Source: Paracoccaceae bacterium
Lineage (GTDB): Bacteria > Pseudomonadota > Alphaproteobacteria > Rhodobacterales > Rhodobacteraceae
NCBI GenBank assembly: GCA_014323795.1
Contig: JACONK010000006.1
Location: forward strand, 1 to 64,000
DNA: 64,000 nucleotides
Direction: 5' to 3'
Made by a program: the position numbers and the translations under genes
Shown here: in pieces, positions 9,235-18,889 of the stretch
Numbering within the stretch: the stretch's first letter is position 1
Layout of the letters: each line of letters starts with the position of its first letter
The notes under the pieces: model-generated
Seen by the model: the letters and a program-made list of their open reading frames with translations, nothing else
Told to the model about the DNA's origin: nothing
The model's database searches: none

Positions 9235-9493
9235 GTCCAGAGCCTGGGTCTAATCGGTTCCGTCTTCGTCGAAGAAAGCGGGTGCGGGCATAACGCCCCA
9301 TTCCCGATCACGTTTGCCCGCGACAGGGTAAAATTTTCACAGTCCGGCACGGCCATGCCATTGGAATCTTTTTCCCGCTTGCCCACGCGGTGCCGGACAG
9401 GGAAACAGCCGGAATTACAGGGCCAGGCTAACAAGGCGCGGCACTTTGCCGTTCCGGCCCGCCAACAGGAACACGCCAACAAGGATCGGCCGG

Positions 9494-10789
9494 TCAGCCG
9501 GCCGTTGCCTTGCACAGTGCCTGGTCCAGATCGGCAATGATGTCGTTCACGTCCTCAAGACCGATGGAGACGCGCACAACGTTCGGCGCGACACCTGCGG
9601 CTTCCTGCTGTTCCGGCGTCAGCTGGCGGTGGGTGGTGGAGGCGGAATGAATAATCAGTGATCGTGTATCGCCCAGGTTTGCCACGTGGCTGAAGAGCTC
9701 AAGCGAATCGACCAGTTTCACACAGGCCGAATAGCCACCCTTTACCGCAAATGTGAATAACGCGCCCGCCCCGCGGGGATAGAGCTTTTGGGCCCGGTCC
9801 GCGTAAGGCGACGACGCCAGCCCGGCGTAGGTGACAAAATCCACCCGGTCGTCTTTTTCCAGCCACTCCGCCACCCTGACCGCGTTTTCCACATGGCGTT
9901 CCATGCGCAGGCTCAGCGTCTCGATACCCATCAGCGTATAGTGGGCCCCCTGCGGGTTCATCGTCATGCCGAGATCGCGCAGGCCGATGGCGATACCGTG
10001 GAAGGTGAAGGCAAGTTCGCCAAAGGTTTCGTGGAACTTAAGCCCGTGATAGGCGGGTTCCGGTTTAATCAGTGCCGGGAACCTGTCGTTTTGTGACCAG
10101 TCGAACTGCCCGCTGTCCACCACGCACCCGCCGGTGACGGTGCCGTTGCCGGTCAGATATTTGGTGGTGGAATGCACGACCAGTGTGGCACCCATCCCGA
10201 TAGGGCGGCAGAGGTATGGTGTGGCCGAGGTGTTGTCGACAATCAGCGGGATACCAGATTCATCCGCGATTTTGGCCACTGCCGGAATGTCGGTGACATA
10301 ACCGCCGGGGTTGGAGATCGATTCGCAGAAGATTGCGCGGGTGTCGTCGTCTATGGCGGCCCTGACGGCGGCTTCATTGTCCAGGTCCACGAAGGTCGCC
10401 GACCAGCCGAAGCGTTTGATTGTCTGGCTGAATTGCGTGACCGTGCCACCATAAAGCCGGGTGGAAACAACGACGTTCCTGCCCGGAGTCATCAGCGGAA
10501 AAAGTGCCATGATCTGTGCCGCATGCCCGGACGAACAGCACACCGCACCGACACCGCCTTCAAGCGTTGCAATGCGTTCCTGCAATGCACCCACGGTCGG
10601 GTTTGTCAGGCGGGAATAGATGTAACCCGCCTCTTGCAGGTTGAAGAGTGCTGCCGCGTGGTCCGCATCCTTAAAGACATAGGCAGTTGACTGGTAGATC
10701 GGCGTCTGTCGCGCCCCCGTTGCCGGGTCCGGGCGGGTGCCCGCGTGAATCTGTAATGTATCGAAACCGTAGGTAGGGCGGTCAGGCAT
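9494..10789 (-). CDS. metY: O-acetylhomoserine sulfhydrylase (O-acetylhomoserine aminocarboxypropyltransferase)
   Basis: A PLP enzyme of the Cys/Met metabolism family that makes homocysteine from O-acetylhomoserine and sulfide. The 431 residues include TYGFDTLQIHAG at the start, SGHAAQIMALFPL and VHSTTKYLTGNGTVTGG with the PLP-binding lysine (STTKYL), and a C-terminal HSASTTHRQLTPEQQ. The ATG giving MPDRPTYGFD has GGGAA about 8 nt upstream and fits the family; in-frame codons reach about 35 further upstream but do not look like protein. It is a single-gene unit with no recognisable metX partner here. A SAM-II riboswitch, common before metY in this class, was looked for and not recognised. Confidence 0.92.
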   Translation of the reverse strand: MPDRPTYGFDTLQIHAGTRPDPATGARQTPIYQSTAYVFKDADHAAALFNLQEAGYIYSRLTNPTVGALQERIATLEGGVGAVCCSSGHAAQIMALFPLMTPGRNVVVSTRLYGGTVTQFSQTIKRFGWSATFVDLDNEAAVRAAIDDDTRAIFCESISNPGGYVTDIPAVAKIADESGIPLIVDNTSATPYLCRPIGMGATLVVHSTTKYLTGNGTVTGGCVVDSGQFDWSQNDRFPALIKPEPAYHGLKFHETFGELAFTFHGIAIGLRDLGMTMNPQGAHYTLMGIETLSLRMERHVENAVRVAEWLEKDDRVDFVTYAGLASSPYADRAQKLYPRGAGALFTFAVKGGYSACVKLVDSLELFSHVANLGDTRSLIIHSASTTHRQLTPEQQEAAGVAPNVVRVSIGLEDVNDIIADLDQALCKATAG

Positions 10790-11109
10790 GGACGGGTTCC
10801 CGTATGGTTGTAAAACGACCTGGATTATCGCATGACCATTGCCCGGACTCAACCGAAAATCAAAGGAGCATTTTCCGTAATGGTTTGCATTCACGGAACG
10901 CTTTTTTATGATTGTGGGCTGATGTATATCTCAAACGATGCGGTCACCGAAAGAAGCCCGCGCACCGGGATGACCGGGTGCACCAGACAACAGTGGTATG
11001 ATACGCACTGTTCCGGCCGGTTGTGGCCCTGCGCCGCGGACAGAGCTGAAAGAGCCCTGCCAAAGGCCGTTTGCAATTGAAAAGCGAACGCCGGAGTCTG
11101 GCCGCGTTA
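10790..11109. other. Intergenic region upstream of metY
   Basis: No coding sequence is supported in these 320 bases. An imperfect inverted repeat (ttccgt ... acggaa) lies around 10875-10900 in the metY leader on the minus strand; its role is unknown. Confidence 0.4.
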
Positions 11110-11562
11110 TCAGTTTTCAAGCGGTTTCGGCCAGAACGCGTCCGCCCTGGCAATATTGGTGTGTACATCCCGGGACCATCGTTCGCGGATATCCAGGCTG
11201 TAGTTCAGGTAGAGCTTGCCATCCACGATGCTCCAGGCTTCCGGCGCGGTCGGTGCGACATAACCCCTTGACATGGCCCAGGCACAGTAACCGCCATATT
11301 TCGGCGCGTATTTTTCCGGGTCAGCTTCAAACATGGCCTTGTTTTCCGCGCTTGAGAAAAGCCACATTGACCCGTTCCAGATGACGGTATGACTTTGTGC
11401 CCCGGCAACAGCCCTGCCCCGGGTAAAGTAGGCTACCGTGTCGGTGCCATCAATGGCCTTGCCGCCTTCGGCGTAAACCGGAGGAGATTGGGCGAGGGCC
11501 GGTTTGGCAATGGTGGCGGCAAGAAGGATGCCAATCGTATTGCGGCGGGTGAGGATGGTCAT
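11110..11562 (-). CDS. YHS-domain protein with twin-arginine-type signal
   Basis: 150 residues. The N-terminus (LTRRNTIGILLAA ... ALAQ) looks like a signal peptide with a twin-arginine-like RRN, so export to the periplasm is likely. The body (IDGTDTVAYFTRGRAV, WLFSSAENKAMFEADPEKYAPKYGGYCAWA) is the YHS fold, found in many metal-linked and redox proteins. The function of the stand-alone periplasmic version is not established. The start has GGAGG at good spacing; further in-frame upstream codons lack protein character. Confidence 0.82.
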   Translation of the reverse strand: MTILTRRNTIGILLAATIAKPALAQSPPVYAEGGKAIDGTDTVAYFTRGRAVAGAQSHTVIWNGSMWLFSSAENKAMFEADPEKYAPKYGGYCAWAMSRGYVAPTAPEAWSIVDGKLYLNYSLDIRERWSRDVHTNIARADAFWPKPLEN

Positions 11563-11828
11563 AAGGATGCCTCCGAAAGCGAATTGTGCACAGCCGGATA
11601 AAATAATCCTGAATCCTGCCGCCGCCAGTCCCTTCGCATCAGAATATCGTCCCGTTGCACCGCAGGTCAAAACCTGTTATCGATTGCGAAAATTCGGCAT
11701 CCGCGCAGGCAGGCCCGCCTACGGGCAGGGAAAACGAAAGACCGTTACTCCTTCTTGCAGAAATGCCCCGGATTTGAGGCCGATCCCGGTGCGCAGTGAC
11801 CAATAGGGGGGGGCATGATGCCTTTTGG

Positions 11829-12482
11829 TCAGCGGACGATCCCGGTCATGTGGTGCCGAACGTAGGAATTGACCTCGCCAATCATGGTTTCCATGTGATC
11901 GCCCTTAAAGAAGTGATCCGCGCCTTCTATCACCTTGTGGGTTATCGTTATGGCTTTCTGTTCCTGCAACTTGCGCACCAGGTTTTCCGTATTGCGCGGC
12001 TTTGCCACCCGGTCATTTGAGCCGTTAATTATCAGGCCCGAAGACGGGCATGGGGCAAGGAAAGAAAAGTCATACATGTTCGCCGGCGGTGAAACGCTGA
12101 TGAAACCGGAAAGTTCCGGTCGGCGCATTAGCAGCTGCATACCGATCCAGGCACCGAAGGAAAATCCTGCCACCCAGCAGTGCTTGGCGTTCGGGTTCAG
12201 CGTCTGAAGATAGTCCAGTGCACTGGCTGCATCGCTTAATTCGCCGGTGCCCTCGTCATATTCGCCCTGTGATCTGCCAACCCCGCGAAAGTTGAACCGC
12301 AGCACCGTAAATCCGATTTTGTGGAAGGTATAGTGCAGATTATAGACGACCTTGTTGTTCATCGTGCCGCCGAACTGCGGATGCGGGTGCAGGATAACAG
12401 CAAGCGGTGCATCTTTGGTCTTTTGCGGGTGGTGACGGCCTTCCAGGCGCCCATCCGGGCCGGGGAAAATTACTTCGGGCAT
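11829..12482 (-). CDS. Alpha/beta hydrolase, KANL3/Tex30-like
   Basis: 217 residues. Starts MPEVIFPGPDGRLEG, then HPHPQFGGTMNN, the HPHP-GG segment typical of this subgroup, NFRGVGRSQGEYD, and the nucleophile elbow GFSFGAWIG with a catalytic serine. The acid and histidine are probably in NGSNDRVA and EGADHFF. The natural substrate is unknown. It is divergent from iscR, so the intervening 200 bases hold promoters for both. The upstream in-frame extension has no family resemblance, so the internal ATG was chosen. Confidence 0.85.
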   Translation of the reverse strand: MPEVIFPGPDGRLEGRHHPQKTKDAPLAVILHPHPQFGGTMNNKVVYNLHYTFHKIGFTVLRFNFRGVGRSQGEYDEGTGELSDAASALDYLQTLNPNAKHCWVAGFSFGAWIGMQLLMRRPELSGFISVSPPANMYDFSFLAPCPSSGLIINGSNDRVAKPRNTENLVRKLQEQKAITITHKVIEGADHFFKGDHMETMIGEVNSYVRHHMTGIVR

Positions 12483-12533
12483 AGGTTTCGTACGCGGCTC
12501 CCTGAGATTGGGGAATTTTCCGGAACAGGGCAG

Positions 12534-12562
12534 TTGACGCCTGTTTTCAGAAAACCTAGAAT
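12534..12562 (+). promoter_or_regulatory. Sigma-70-type promoter of the iscR-suf operon with palindrome in the spacer
   Basis: TTGACG, 17 bases, then TAGAAT: a near-consensus housekeeping promoter about 115 nt before iscR. The spacer contains a perfect inverted repeat, gttttcagaaaac (12543-12555). A second one, ccag-gtgaaa-ctgg (12567-12580), covers the likely start point. Both sit where a repressor would block polymerase, so they are candidate operators for IscR or an iron regulator. The exact consensus of Rhodobacteraceae iron boxes was not checked. Confidence 0.65.
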
Positions 12563-12678
12563 AATTCCAGGTGAAACTGGCAGGGTTTCCATGCAGTACA
12601 AGGTAAGCGCCTGCCCCGCACCTGTCAACAGTATTTGTATGAATGCCGGTCACGCATTCTCCGTAAAATGTCAGGCCT

Positions 12679-13143
12679 ATGCCGATGAAACTTTCTACCA
12701 AAGGTCGATACGCGCTGATTGCTCTTGTGGATCTGGCGCAGGAGGCAAGGGAAAGCCTCGTACCACTCGGCGATATTGCCGGACGGCAGGATATATCCTT
12801 GGCTTATCTGGAGCAGATTTTCGTCAAGCTTCGCCGTGCGGGCCTTGTGAAAAGTGTGCGCGGCCCCGGCGGCGGCTACCGTCTGGTACGCAGCCCGGAT
12901 GCGATTCGGATGTCGGAAATCCTGGAAGCGGTGGACGAAACGATGAATGCGCTTGAAAAGGGCGGCGGTGCCAAGGGTGCATCCTCAGGTTCCCGTGCGC
13001 AATCCCTGGCTAACCGGTTCTGGGAAAGCCTGTCCGCCAACGTCTACGTCTTCCTGCACCAGGCGCGGCTGTCGGATATCATCGATAATCAGATGGTACC
13101 ATGCCCGGCTGTACCGGGCCTTTTGGAAATGTCCGACGAATGA
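12679..13143 (+). CDS. iscR: Rrf2-family Fe-S cluster regulator, IscR type with a single cysteine
   Basis: 154 residues: winged-helix Rrf2 domain (KLSTKGRYALIALVDLA, YLEQIFVKLRRAGLVKSVRG, GGYRLVRSP), then a C-terminal helix. Classical IscR uses three cysteines to bind [2Fe-2S]; here the loop is GGGAKGASSGSRAQ without cysteines, and the only Cys in the protein is Cys142 in VPCPAVP. This matches the unusual single-cysteine IscR known from Rhodobacter. It leads the operon and overlaps the next gene by 4 nt, so it very likely controls it. A second ATG two codons in (12685) gives the more usual MKLSTKGRYA. Confidence 0.92.
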   Translation: MPMKLSTKGRYALIALVDLAQEARESLVPLGDIAGRQDISLAYLEQIFVKLRRAGLVKSVRGPGGGYRLVRSPDAIRMSEILEAVDETMNALEKGGGAKGASSGSRAQSLANRFWESLSANVYVFLHQARLSDIIDNQMVPCPAVPGLLEMSDE

Positions 13144-14213
13144 GCGGGCGCACCTACCTTGACTGGAACGCCACAGCGCCCCTGCGGCCAGAGGCGCGGG
13201 CGGCGATGGTTGAGGCCATGGATGTGTTCGGGAACCCGTCAAGCGTACATACAGAGGGGCGGGCAGCCGCCGCCGTTGTCAGCCGCGCCCGGGCACAAAT
13301 CGCCGCGGCGTTCGGCTGTAATGCGAACAACATCATTTTCACCGGTTCTGCAACGGAAGCGGCTTCAATCGGTCTTGCCGGTGCGGATGTCCTGTGCGGC
13401 GATGTTGAACATGACTGCATTGTCACCGCCGCGTCTTCTGTTCTGTCCGTCAACGCGTCCGGTGCGGTCGCGGTTTCCAATCCGGCACATACGGCGGTGC
13501 AGGGGGCCAACTCCGAAACCGGTGTTTTGCAGACCGTTCCGACAGGTACGTTCCTGTCCGACCAGGTCCAGACCTTTGGCAAGGTATCGGTCGCTTTCAA
13601 TTTGCTCGGTATCCGCAGTGCGATCCTTAGTGCCCACAAGATTGGCGGTCCAAAAGGTGTGGGGGCACTGGTCGTCGCCGATGGCGCGGACATCGCTGCC
13701 CGGACCAGGGGCGGCGGGCAGGAACAGGGGTACCGTTCCGGCACGGAAAACGTGATTGGCATCGCCGGTTTCGGGGCCGCGGCCGAGGCTGCGCGGCGTG
13801 ACCTCGACGCGGACGTTTGGGAACAGGTTCGCAAGGCTCGTGATGCCTTCGAAAACCGCATTATGAATGCGGCACCGGATGCGATCATCGTGGGCAAGGA
13901 TGCAGAACGTATCCCCAATACGTCCTGCATCGCCGTGCCTGGCTGGAAGGGCGAAACGCAGGTCATGCAGATGGATCTCACCGGTTTTGCGATCTCTGCC
14001 GGTTCCGCGTGCTCCTCCGGCAAGGTCAAAAAATCACGCGTTCTCAGGGCTATGGGCTTTGACGATACCACTGCCGCCTCCGCTATCCGGGTCTCCATCG
14101 GCCCTGCAACCGATCCCCGCGACCTGATGACATTTGCCGACAACTGGGTTGCGCACTATCTCAAATTCAGGCACCGGGTCGCCTGGGCGTGCCCGTGGCC
14201 AATTTCTGCCTGA
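13140..14213 (+). CDS. iscS: Cysteine desulfurase, IscS/NifS class
   Basis: PLP enzyme taking sulfur from cysteine for Fe-S cluster assembly. The 357 residues show YLDWNATAPLRPEA at the start, the PLP lysine in SAHKIGGPKG (Lys167), the RGGGQEQGYRSGT loop, and the persulfide cysteine in SACSSGKVKKS (Cys291). The ATG lies inside the stop of iscR (ATGA), which gives translational coupling and fixes the start. It is somewhat shorter than IscS of E. coli, as usual for this operon type. A second desulfurase (sufS) closes the operon. Confidence 0.93.
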   Translation: MSGRTYLDWNATAPLRPEARAAMVEAMDVFGNPSSVHTEGRAAAAVVSRARAQIAAAFGCNANNIIFTGSATEAASIGLAGADVLCGDVEHDCIVTAASSVLSVNASGAVAVSNPAHTAVQGANSETGVLQTVPTGTFLSDQVQTFGKVSVAFNLLGIRSAILSAHKIGGPKGVGALVVADGADIAARTRGGGQEQGYRSGTENVIGIAGFGAAAEAARRDLDADVWEQVRKARDAFENRIMNAAPDAIIVGKDAERIPNTSCIAVPGWKGETQVMQMDLTGFAISAGSACSSGKVKKSRVLRAMGFDDTTAASAIRVSIGPATDPRDLMTFADNWVAHYLKFRHRVAWACPWPISA

Positions 14214-14225
14214 AAGGATCCCCCA

Positions 14226-15764
14226 ATGGATATTCCAAACGACAGACCTCTCTATGACGGGCAGGTAAAAGACGGCGTTGATCAGGAAACCGTCGATATG
14301 GTGAAGTCCGTGGGTGGCAGTTACAAACACGGCTGGGATACGAAAATTGAGATGGACTACGCCCCCAGGGGGCTGAATGAGGATATCGTCCGCCACATAT
14401 CCGGGCGCAACGAAGAGCCGGGGTGGATGACCAAATGGCGGCTCAATGCCTTGCGCCGCTGGCAAAAGATGAAAGAACCGGATTGGGCACTCCTGAACTA
14501 CCGGAAAGTTGATTATCAGGATCAGTATTATTACGCCGCACCGAAAAGCATGGCCAAAAAACCGAAATCGCTCGATGAAGTCGATCCGAAGCTTCTGGAA
14601 ACATACAATAAGCTTGGTATTCCGCTCAGGGAACAGATAATTCTCGCCGGTGTTGAGGGTGCCGGACCTGCGCCTGCCGAAGGCCGCAAGGTCGCCGTGG
14701 ATGCGGTTTTCGATAGTGTATCCGTCGGCACCACCTTCCAGGCGGAATTGAAGAAAGCCGGTGTTATCTTCTGTCCGATCTCGGAGGCTTTGCGTGAGTA
14801 TCCGGATCTGGTCAGGAAGTACCTCGGCACCGTTGTTCCCCAGTCTGATAATTTTTTCGCCACGCTCAACTCGGCGGTTTTTTCGGACGGGTCGTTCGTC
14901 TACATCCCGCCGGGTGTGCGCTGCCCGATGGAGCTTTCCACATACTTCCGTATTAATTCGGAGAACACCGGCCAATTCGAGCGTACGCTGATCATCGCCG
15001 ACAAGGGATCTTACGTCAGCTACCTTGAAGGCTGCACGGCACCCCGGCGCGACAATAACCAGCTGCACGCAGCAGTGGTGGAACTGGTGGTTCTGGAAGA
15101 TGCGGAGATCAAATACTCCACCGTCCAGAATTGGTACCCGGGTGATGAGGAAGGCAAAGGCGGCATCTACAATTTTGTCACCAAACGTGCCGCCTGTCGG
15201 GGTGATCGGGCAAAGGTGATGTGGACGCAGGTGGAAACCGGTTCTGCCGTGACCTGGAAATACCCGTCATGTATTCTGCAGGGTGACGACAGCCAGGGCG
15301 AATTCTATTCTATCGCCATCACCAACAATATGCAGCAGGCCGATACCGGTACCAAGATGGTACATATGGGCAAAAATACGAAATCGCGAATCGTTTCGAA
15401 AGGGATCAGTGCAGGACGTGCCCAGAACACCTATCGCGGGCTGGTCAGCATGGCACCGCATGCCAGGAACGGCCGCAACTACACCCAATGCGACAGCCTG
15501 CTGATCGGTGATAAATGCGGTGCCCACACGGTGCCATACATCGAGATCCGCAACAACTCCGCCCGGGTGGAACATGAGGCGACGACCTCCAAGGTAGACG
15601 ATGACCAGCTCTTCTATTGCCGCCAGCGTGGAATGGACGAGGAAGAAGCCGTGGCAGTCGTTGTCAACGGCTTCTGCAAAGAGGTATTGCAGGCGTTGCC
15701 GATGGAGTTCGCCATGGAAGCACAGCAGCTGGTGGCGATTTCGCTTGAGGGGTCAGTTGGCTAA
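14226..15764 (+). CDS. sufB: Fe-S cluster scaffold protein SufB
   Basis: 512-residue scaffold of the SufBCD complex. Family blocks are all there: [86 protein letters not shown], and the C-terminal [13 protein letters not shown] with NGFCKEV. It accepts sulfur from a desulfurase and builds clusters with SufC/SufD. The gap after iscS is 12 nt. The stop codon shares its last A with the ATG of the next small gene. Confidence 0.96.
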   Translation: MDIPNDRPLYDGQVKDGVDQETVDMVKSVGGSYKHGWDTKIEMDYAPRGLNEDIVRHISGRNEEPGWMTKWRLNALRRWQKMKEPDWALLNYRKVDYQDQYYYAAPKSMAKKPKSLDEVDPKLLETYNKLGIPLREQIILAGVEGAGPAPAEGRKVAVDAVFDSVSVGTTFQAELKKAGVIFCPISEALREYPDLVRKYLGTVVPQSDNFFATLNSAVFSDGSFVYIPPGVRCPMELSTYFRINSENTGQFERTLIIADKGSYVSYLEGCTAPRRDNNQLHAAVVELVVLEDAEIKYSTVQNWYPGDEEGKGGIYNFVTKRAACRGDRAKVMWTQVETGSAVTWKYPSCILQGDDSQGEFYSIAITNNMQQADTGTKMVHMGKNTKSRIVSKGISAGRAQNTYRGLVSMAPHARNGRNYTQCDSLLIGDKCGAHTVPYIEIRNNSARVEHEATTSKVDDDQLFYCRQRGMDEEEAVAVVVNGFCKEVLQALPMEFAMEAQQLVAISLEGSVG

Positions 15765-16057
15765 TGCAGCTTCAGCCCGATGATAAACCGCGGGATCCCA
15801 GGATGTTCAAGGGTTTTTGGCGTGTTTTTGCGGGTGATGACACTACCGGTCTTTTAAGGTTCGTGCTTGTCGGATGGCTTTTTTCAATTATGCCAGGTGT
15901 CTGTGCCGCATCGCGCATTTTATCGTCCGGAAATCCGGTTTACCCGGGCCTTGCAGGTGGCCCGGGCCTAATTTGCCGGGATGTTTGGGCTTGTCTCCGG
16001 GTTCCTGAAAAAAACAGCAGGGCAAGGCTGGGCTTGCCGCAACGGATTTTGAAATGA
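15764..16057 (+). CDS. Small unrecognised protein coupled to sufB and the YbjQ gene
   Basis: 97 codons. The family is not recognised. What argues for a real gene is its fit in the operon: its ATG overlaps the sufB stop by one base (TAATG) and its stop overlaps the next ATG by four (ATGA). The N-terminal part is polar ([13 protein letters not shown]), followed by one hydrophobic stretch ([17 protein letters not shown]) that could be a membrane helix; the C-terminal half is rich in Gly, Pro and Arg and looks less like folded protein. It could be a decaying remnant of the membrane protein found here in related operons. Confidence 0.45.
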   Translation: MQLQPDDKPRDPRMFKGFWRVFAGDDTTGLLRFVLVGWLFSIMPGVCAASRILSSGNPVYPGLAGGPGLICRDVWACLRVPEKNSRARLGLPQRILK

Positions 16058-16368
16058 TCACAACCACCACCCCCTCTATCGAAGGACACCGGATTGTCGC
16101 CTATAAGGGCATCGTCGTTGGCGAGGCTATTATGGGCGCGAATATTGTGCGCGATGCCTTTGCCTCTGTCACCGATATCGTTGGCGGGCGCTCCGGTGCT
16201 TACGAAAGCAAGATGAAGGACGCCCGCGAAACGGCCCTTCGCGAATTGGAAGAACGTGCGCGGGATGCGGGCGGGAATGCAGTGGTAGGCGTTGACCTTG
16301 ACTATGAGGTCGTTGGCCGGTCCATGCTCATGGTCTCTGCTTCCGGCACCGCGGTCGTCGTTGAGTAG
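16054..16368 (+). CDS. YbjQ/UPF0145 family putative heavy-metal-binding protein
   Basis: 104 residues with the full YbjQ pattern: [67 protein letters not shown], and a closing beta strand [10 protein letters not shown]. The family forms pentameric rings and is annotated as heavy-metal-binding from structure only. Placement within the Fe-S operon suggests metal or cluster handling, but that is inference. Its start is embedded in the preceding small gene's stop. Confidence 0.87.
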   Translation: MITTTTPSIEGHRIVAYKGIVVGEAIMGANIVRDAFASVTDIVGGRSGAYESKMKDARETALRELEERARDAGGNAVVGVDLDYEVVGRSMLMVSASGTAVVVE

Positions 16369-16850
16369 CTCTTTATGCCCGAACCCCTGAAATCCTGGTG
16401 GCGGAACAGAAAACCCGCCTGCGGTGATTTGCCCAACCCATATATTTTGCAACACTTTTCCGGCTGTTCGGTGGAATACGCCAGCATGGTTGGGGCGAAG
16501 GCGTTTGCTATTGATCGCATCCTGCAGGCGGAACGCAAGCCGGTTATGGAACGGTGCAGTCTTGCGTCCGGGGGCGGGCACGGATGCATCCGATGAAGCG
16601 GGCTTGCGCATGGCTGATTGCTTTCACGCCCGTCTGCGGGCCGATGACGACCTTCAAATTTTTCGACACCGCCATGTTTTTTTGATCGCCCGATGCAGAT
16701 ACCGCCCGCTTTCGCTGACCTGACCGGATATGGCGTGGCAGACTCGACACGGATTATTTTGCGAACATGCCACTGGTGAAAGACACCATAAACTCCACAT
16801 ACCCGTCACAGATTTAAGATTAGGGCACGGGACAAACGAAGGAAACCGAT
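16369..16850. other. 482-bp gap inside the suf operon
   Basis: No gene is securely supported here. An open frame at 16375-16596 (73 codons, starting MPEPLKSWWRNRK) has no recognised family and no overlap with a neighbour. The rest is without good frames. Because all other genes in this operon touch or overlap, the gap is out of character and may be a lost gene. AAGGAAA just before sufC provides its ribosome binding site. Confidence 0.4.
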
Positions 16851-17606
16851 ATGCTGAAAATCAAGAACCTCCTTGTCAGCCTGGAAGAGGAAAACAAACA
16901 AATCCTGAAAGGGGTCAACCTGACAGTGGCCGCAGGCAAGGTGCACACGATCATGGGACCGAACGGGTCAGGTAAATCCACGCTCGGTTACGTGCTTGCC
17001 GGCAAGAGCGGTTATGAAGTGACGGGCGGGACGGTGGAGCTGGAGGGCCGGAATATCCTGGAAATGGAACCGGAAGAGCGCGCCGCCGCAGGCCTGTTCC
17101 TTGCGTTCCAATACCCGGTTGAAATCCCCGGTGTCGGTAATATGACCTTCCTGCGCACTGCCGTAAATGCTCAGCGCAAGGCACGCGGGGAGGAGGAACT
17201 TTCGGCGGCAGACTTCCTTAAGGAAATCCGCGCCAGGGCCAAGGCTCTGAAAATCGACGCGGATATGCTGAAACGGCCGGTTAACATGGGCTTTTCCGGC
17301 GGCGAGAAGAAACGCAACGAGATTCTGCAAATGTCCATGCTGGAACCGAAGATGTGCATTCTTGATGAGACCGACTCGGGTCTCGATGTGGATGCCATGA
17401 AACTGGTGGCCGAAGGCGTGAATGCGCTGCGCACCTCGGGGCGGTCGTTCCTGGTGATCACCCACTATCAGCGCCTTCTCAACCATATTAAGCCGGATGT
17501 TGTGCACATCATGGTTGATGGCGAGATCGTGAAAACCGGCGGGCCGGACCTGGCACTGGCAGTTGAAAACAACGGTTACGCCGATATCCTGGCGGAGGTC
17601 GCCTGA
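16851..17606 (+). CDS. sufC: Fe-S cluster assembly ATPase SufC
   Basis: 251-residue ABC-type ATPase of the SufBCD complex. Walker A is GPNGSGKST (residues 36-44), the signature FSGGEKKRNE and Walker B CILDETDSGLD are intact, and VITHYQRLL carries the switch histidine typical of SufC. ATP hydrolysis drives the rearrangement of SufB-SufD needed for cluster formation. The stop shares one base with the sufD start (TGATG). Confidence 0.97.
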   Translation: MLKIKNLLVSLEEENKQILKGVNLTVAAGKVHTIMGPNGSGKSTLGYVLAGKSGYEVTGGTVELEGRNILEMEPEERAAAGLFLAFQYPVEIPGVGNMTFLRTAVNAQRKARGEEELSAADFLKEIRARAKALKIDADMLKRPVNMGFSGGEKKRNEILQMSMLEPKMCILDETDSGLDVDAMKLVAEGVNALRTSGRSFLVITHYQRLLNHIKPDVVHIMVDGEIVKTGGPDLALAVENNGYADILAEVA

Positions 17607-18889
17607 TGGCCCGGCTCAAGGCGAAGTATGACCTGGCGGAAAGGCTGCTGGCGTCCGCACCGGCAGGGGGGGCCAAATGGGTGCATGATGCCCGCACCGC
17701 CGCCGCTGCACGGCTTCGGGAAATGGGTGCACCGCATCGGCGGGATGAATATTGGAAGTATACGGACCCGTCTGCCCTGACGGCGGCCACAGCCCGGGCG
17801 GCGGTGTTTGAAGATCCGGCTGAGACACCGCCCTTTGCCGGACTTGACCGGGTGAGGATCGTTTTCGTGGACGGGGTTTATGCATCTGACCTGTCGTCAG
17901 ATCTTTCCGACGCGGATGTGGTGATTGAGCCGCTGGCGGATGCGATGGAGAAAGACACCCACTGGGCCAATGGACTCTATGGCGTGTTGGAGGCCAGGGG
18001 CCAGGCCCGGGTGAACCGCCCGCTGGCCGCACTCAATACCGCACGGGCTGTAGAAGGGTTCACCATCCACGTCACCGGCAGGGCGCGGAAACCTGTCAGC
18101 TTCGTCTACATCCATCGCGACGCCACGTCGGACGCGATGATCCACCACGTCATCAGGCTGGAAGAAGGGGCAGAGGTCACGCTGCTTGAAAACGGCCCGG
18201 TCGCTGCCCGGTCAAATATCGTCACGGAAATCGACATCCCCGACACTGCCCGCTTCAACCACGTTCGTGCGCAGGGCAGGGATCATGAACGGCTCTGTGC
18301 AACAGCCATTTTTGCGAGGCTTGGCAGGGAATCGATCTTTAAATCCTTTACACTGACCGTGAACGGTAAACTGACCCGCAACGAATGTGTGGCAGAGCTG
18401 ACCGGCAATGACGCCATCGCCCATGTTGCGGGCGCAAGCGCGGGGGACGGAACCTATCATCACGACGACACCGTGTTCATAACCCACGACGCCGTGAACT
18501 GTGAAAGCCGCCAGGTTTTCAAGAAGGTTTTGCGCAACGGGGCCGCAGGCGTGTTTCAAGGCAAAATCCTTGTGCAGCCGGATGCACAGAAAACCGATGG
18601 TTATCAGATCAGTCAGGGGCTGCTGCTCGATGAAGACAGTATCTTTCAGGCCAAGCCGGAACTGGAGATCTACGCCGACGATGTCGCCTGCTCTCACGGT
18701 TCCACGGTGGGTGCCATAGACGAAGGCATGATCTTTTACCTGACGTCCCGCGGCATCCCGCGGCGAGAGGCACAGGACATGCTAACATTCGCTTTCCTGG
18801 GTGAAGCGGTGGACGAGATTGAGGATGAAACGCTCGCCGATGAAATCCGTGAAAAACTGGCAGGCTGGATATCCCGACACTCCGCCTGA
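17606..18889 (+). CDS. sufD: Fe-S cluster assembly protein SufD
   Basis: 427 residues, partner of SufB in the scaffold. Typical elements are the variable N-terminal helical region, PVSFVYIHRDATSDAM, the beta-helix core, AHVAGASAGDGTYHHDDTVFITHDA, and the C-terminal SQGLLLDEDSIFQAKPELEI, ADDVACSHGSTVGAIDE and LTSRGIPRREAQDML. One-base overlaps with sufC before and a YIP1-like gene after point to tight coupling. No lesions were seen. Confidence 0.95.
   Translation: MARLKAKYDLAERLLASAPAGGAKWVHDARTAAAARLREMGAPHRRDEYWKYTDPSALTAATARAAVFEDPAETPPFAGLDRVRIVFVDGVYASDLSSDLSDADVVIEPLADAMEKDTHWANGLYGVLEARGQARVNRPLAALNTARAVEGFTIHVTGRARKPVSFVYIHRDATSDAMIHHVIRLEEGAEVTLLENGPVAARSNIVTEIDIPDTARFNHVRAQGRDHERLCATAIFARLGRESIFKSFTLTVNGKLTRNECVAELTGNDAIAHVAGASAGDGTYHHDDTVFITHDAVNCESRQVFKKVLRNGAAGVFQGKILVQPDAQKTDGYQISQGLLLDEDSIFQAKPELEIYADDVACSHGSTVGAIDEGMIFYLTSRGIPRREAQDMLTFAFLGEAVDEIEDETLADEIREKLAGWISRHSA

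Noticed and set aside
10790-10930. SAM-II riboswitch before metY
   Set aside because: These are common before metY in alphaproteobacteria, so I looked for the conserved core in the minus-strand leader. Only an imperfect ttccgt/acggaa stem was seen, without the recognisable pseudoknot pattern.
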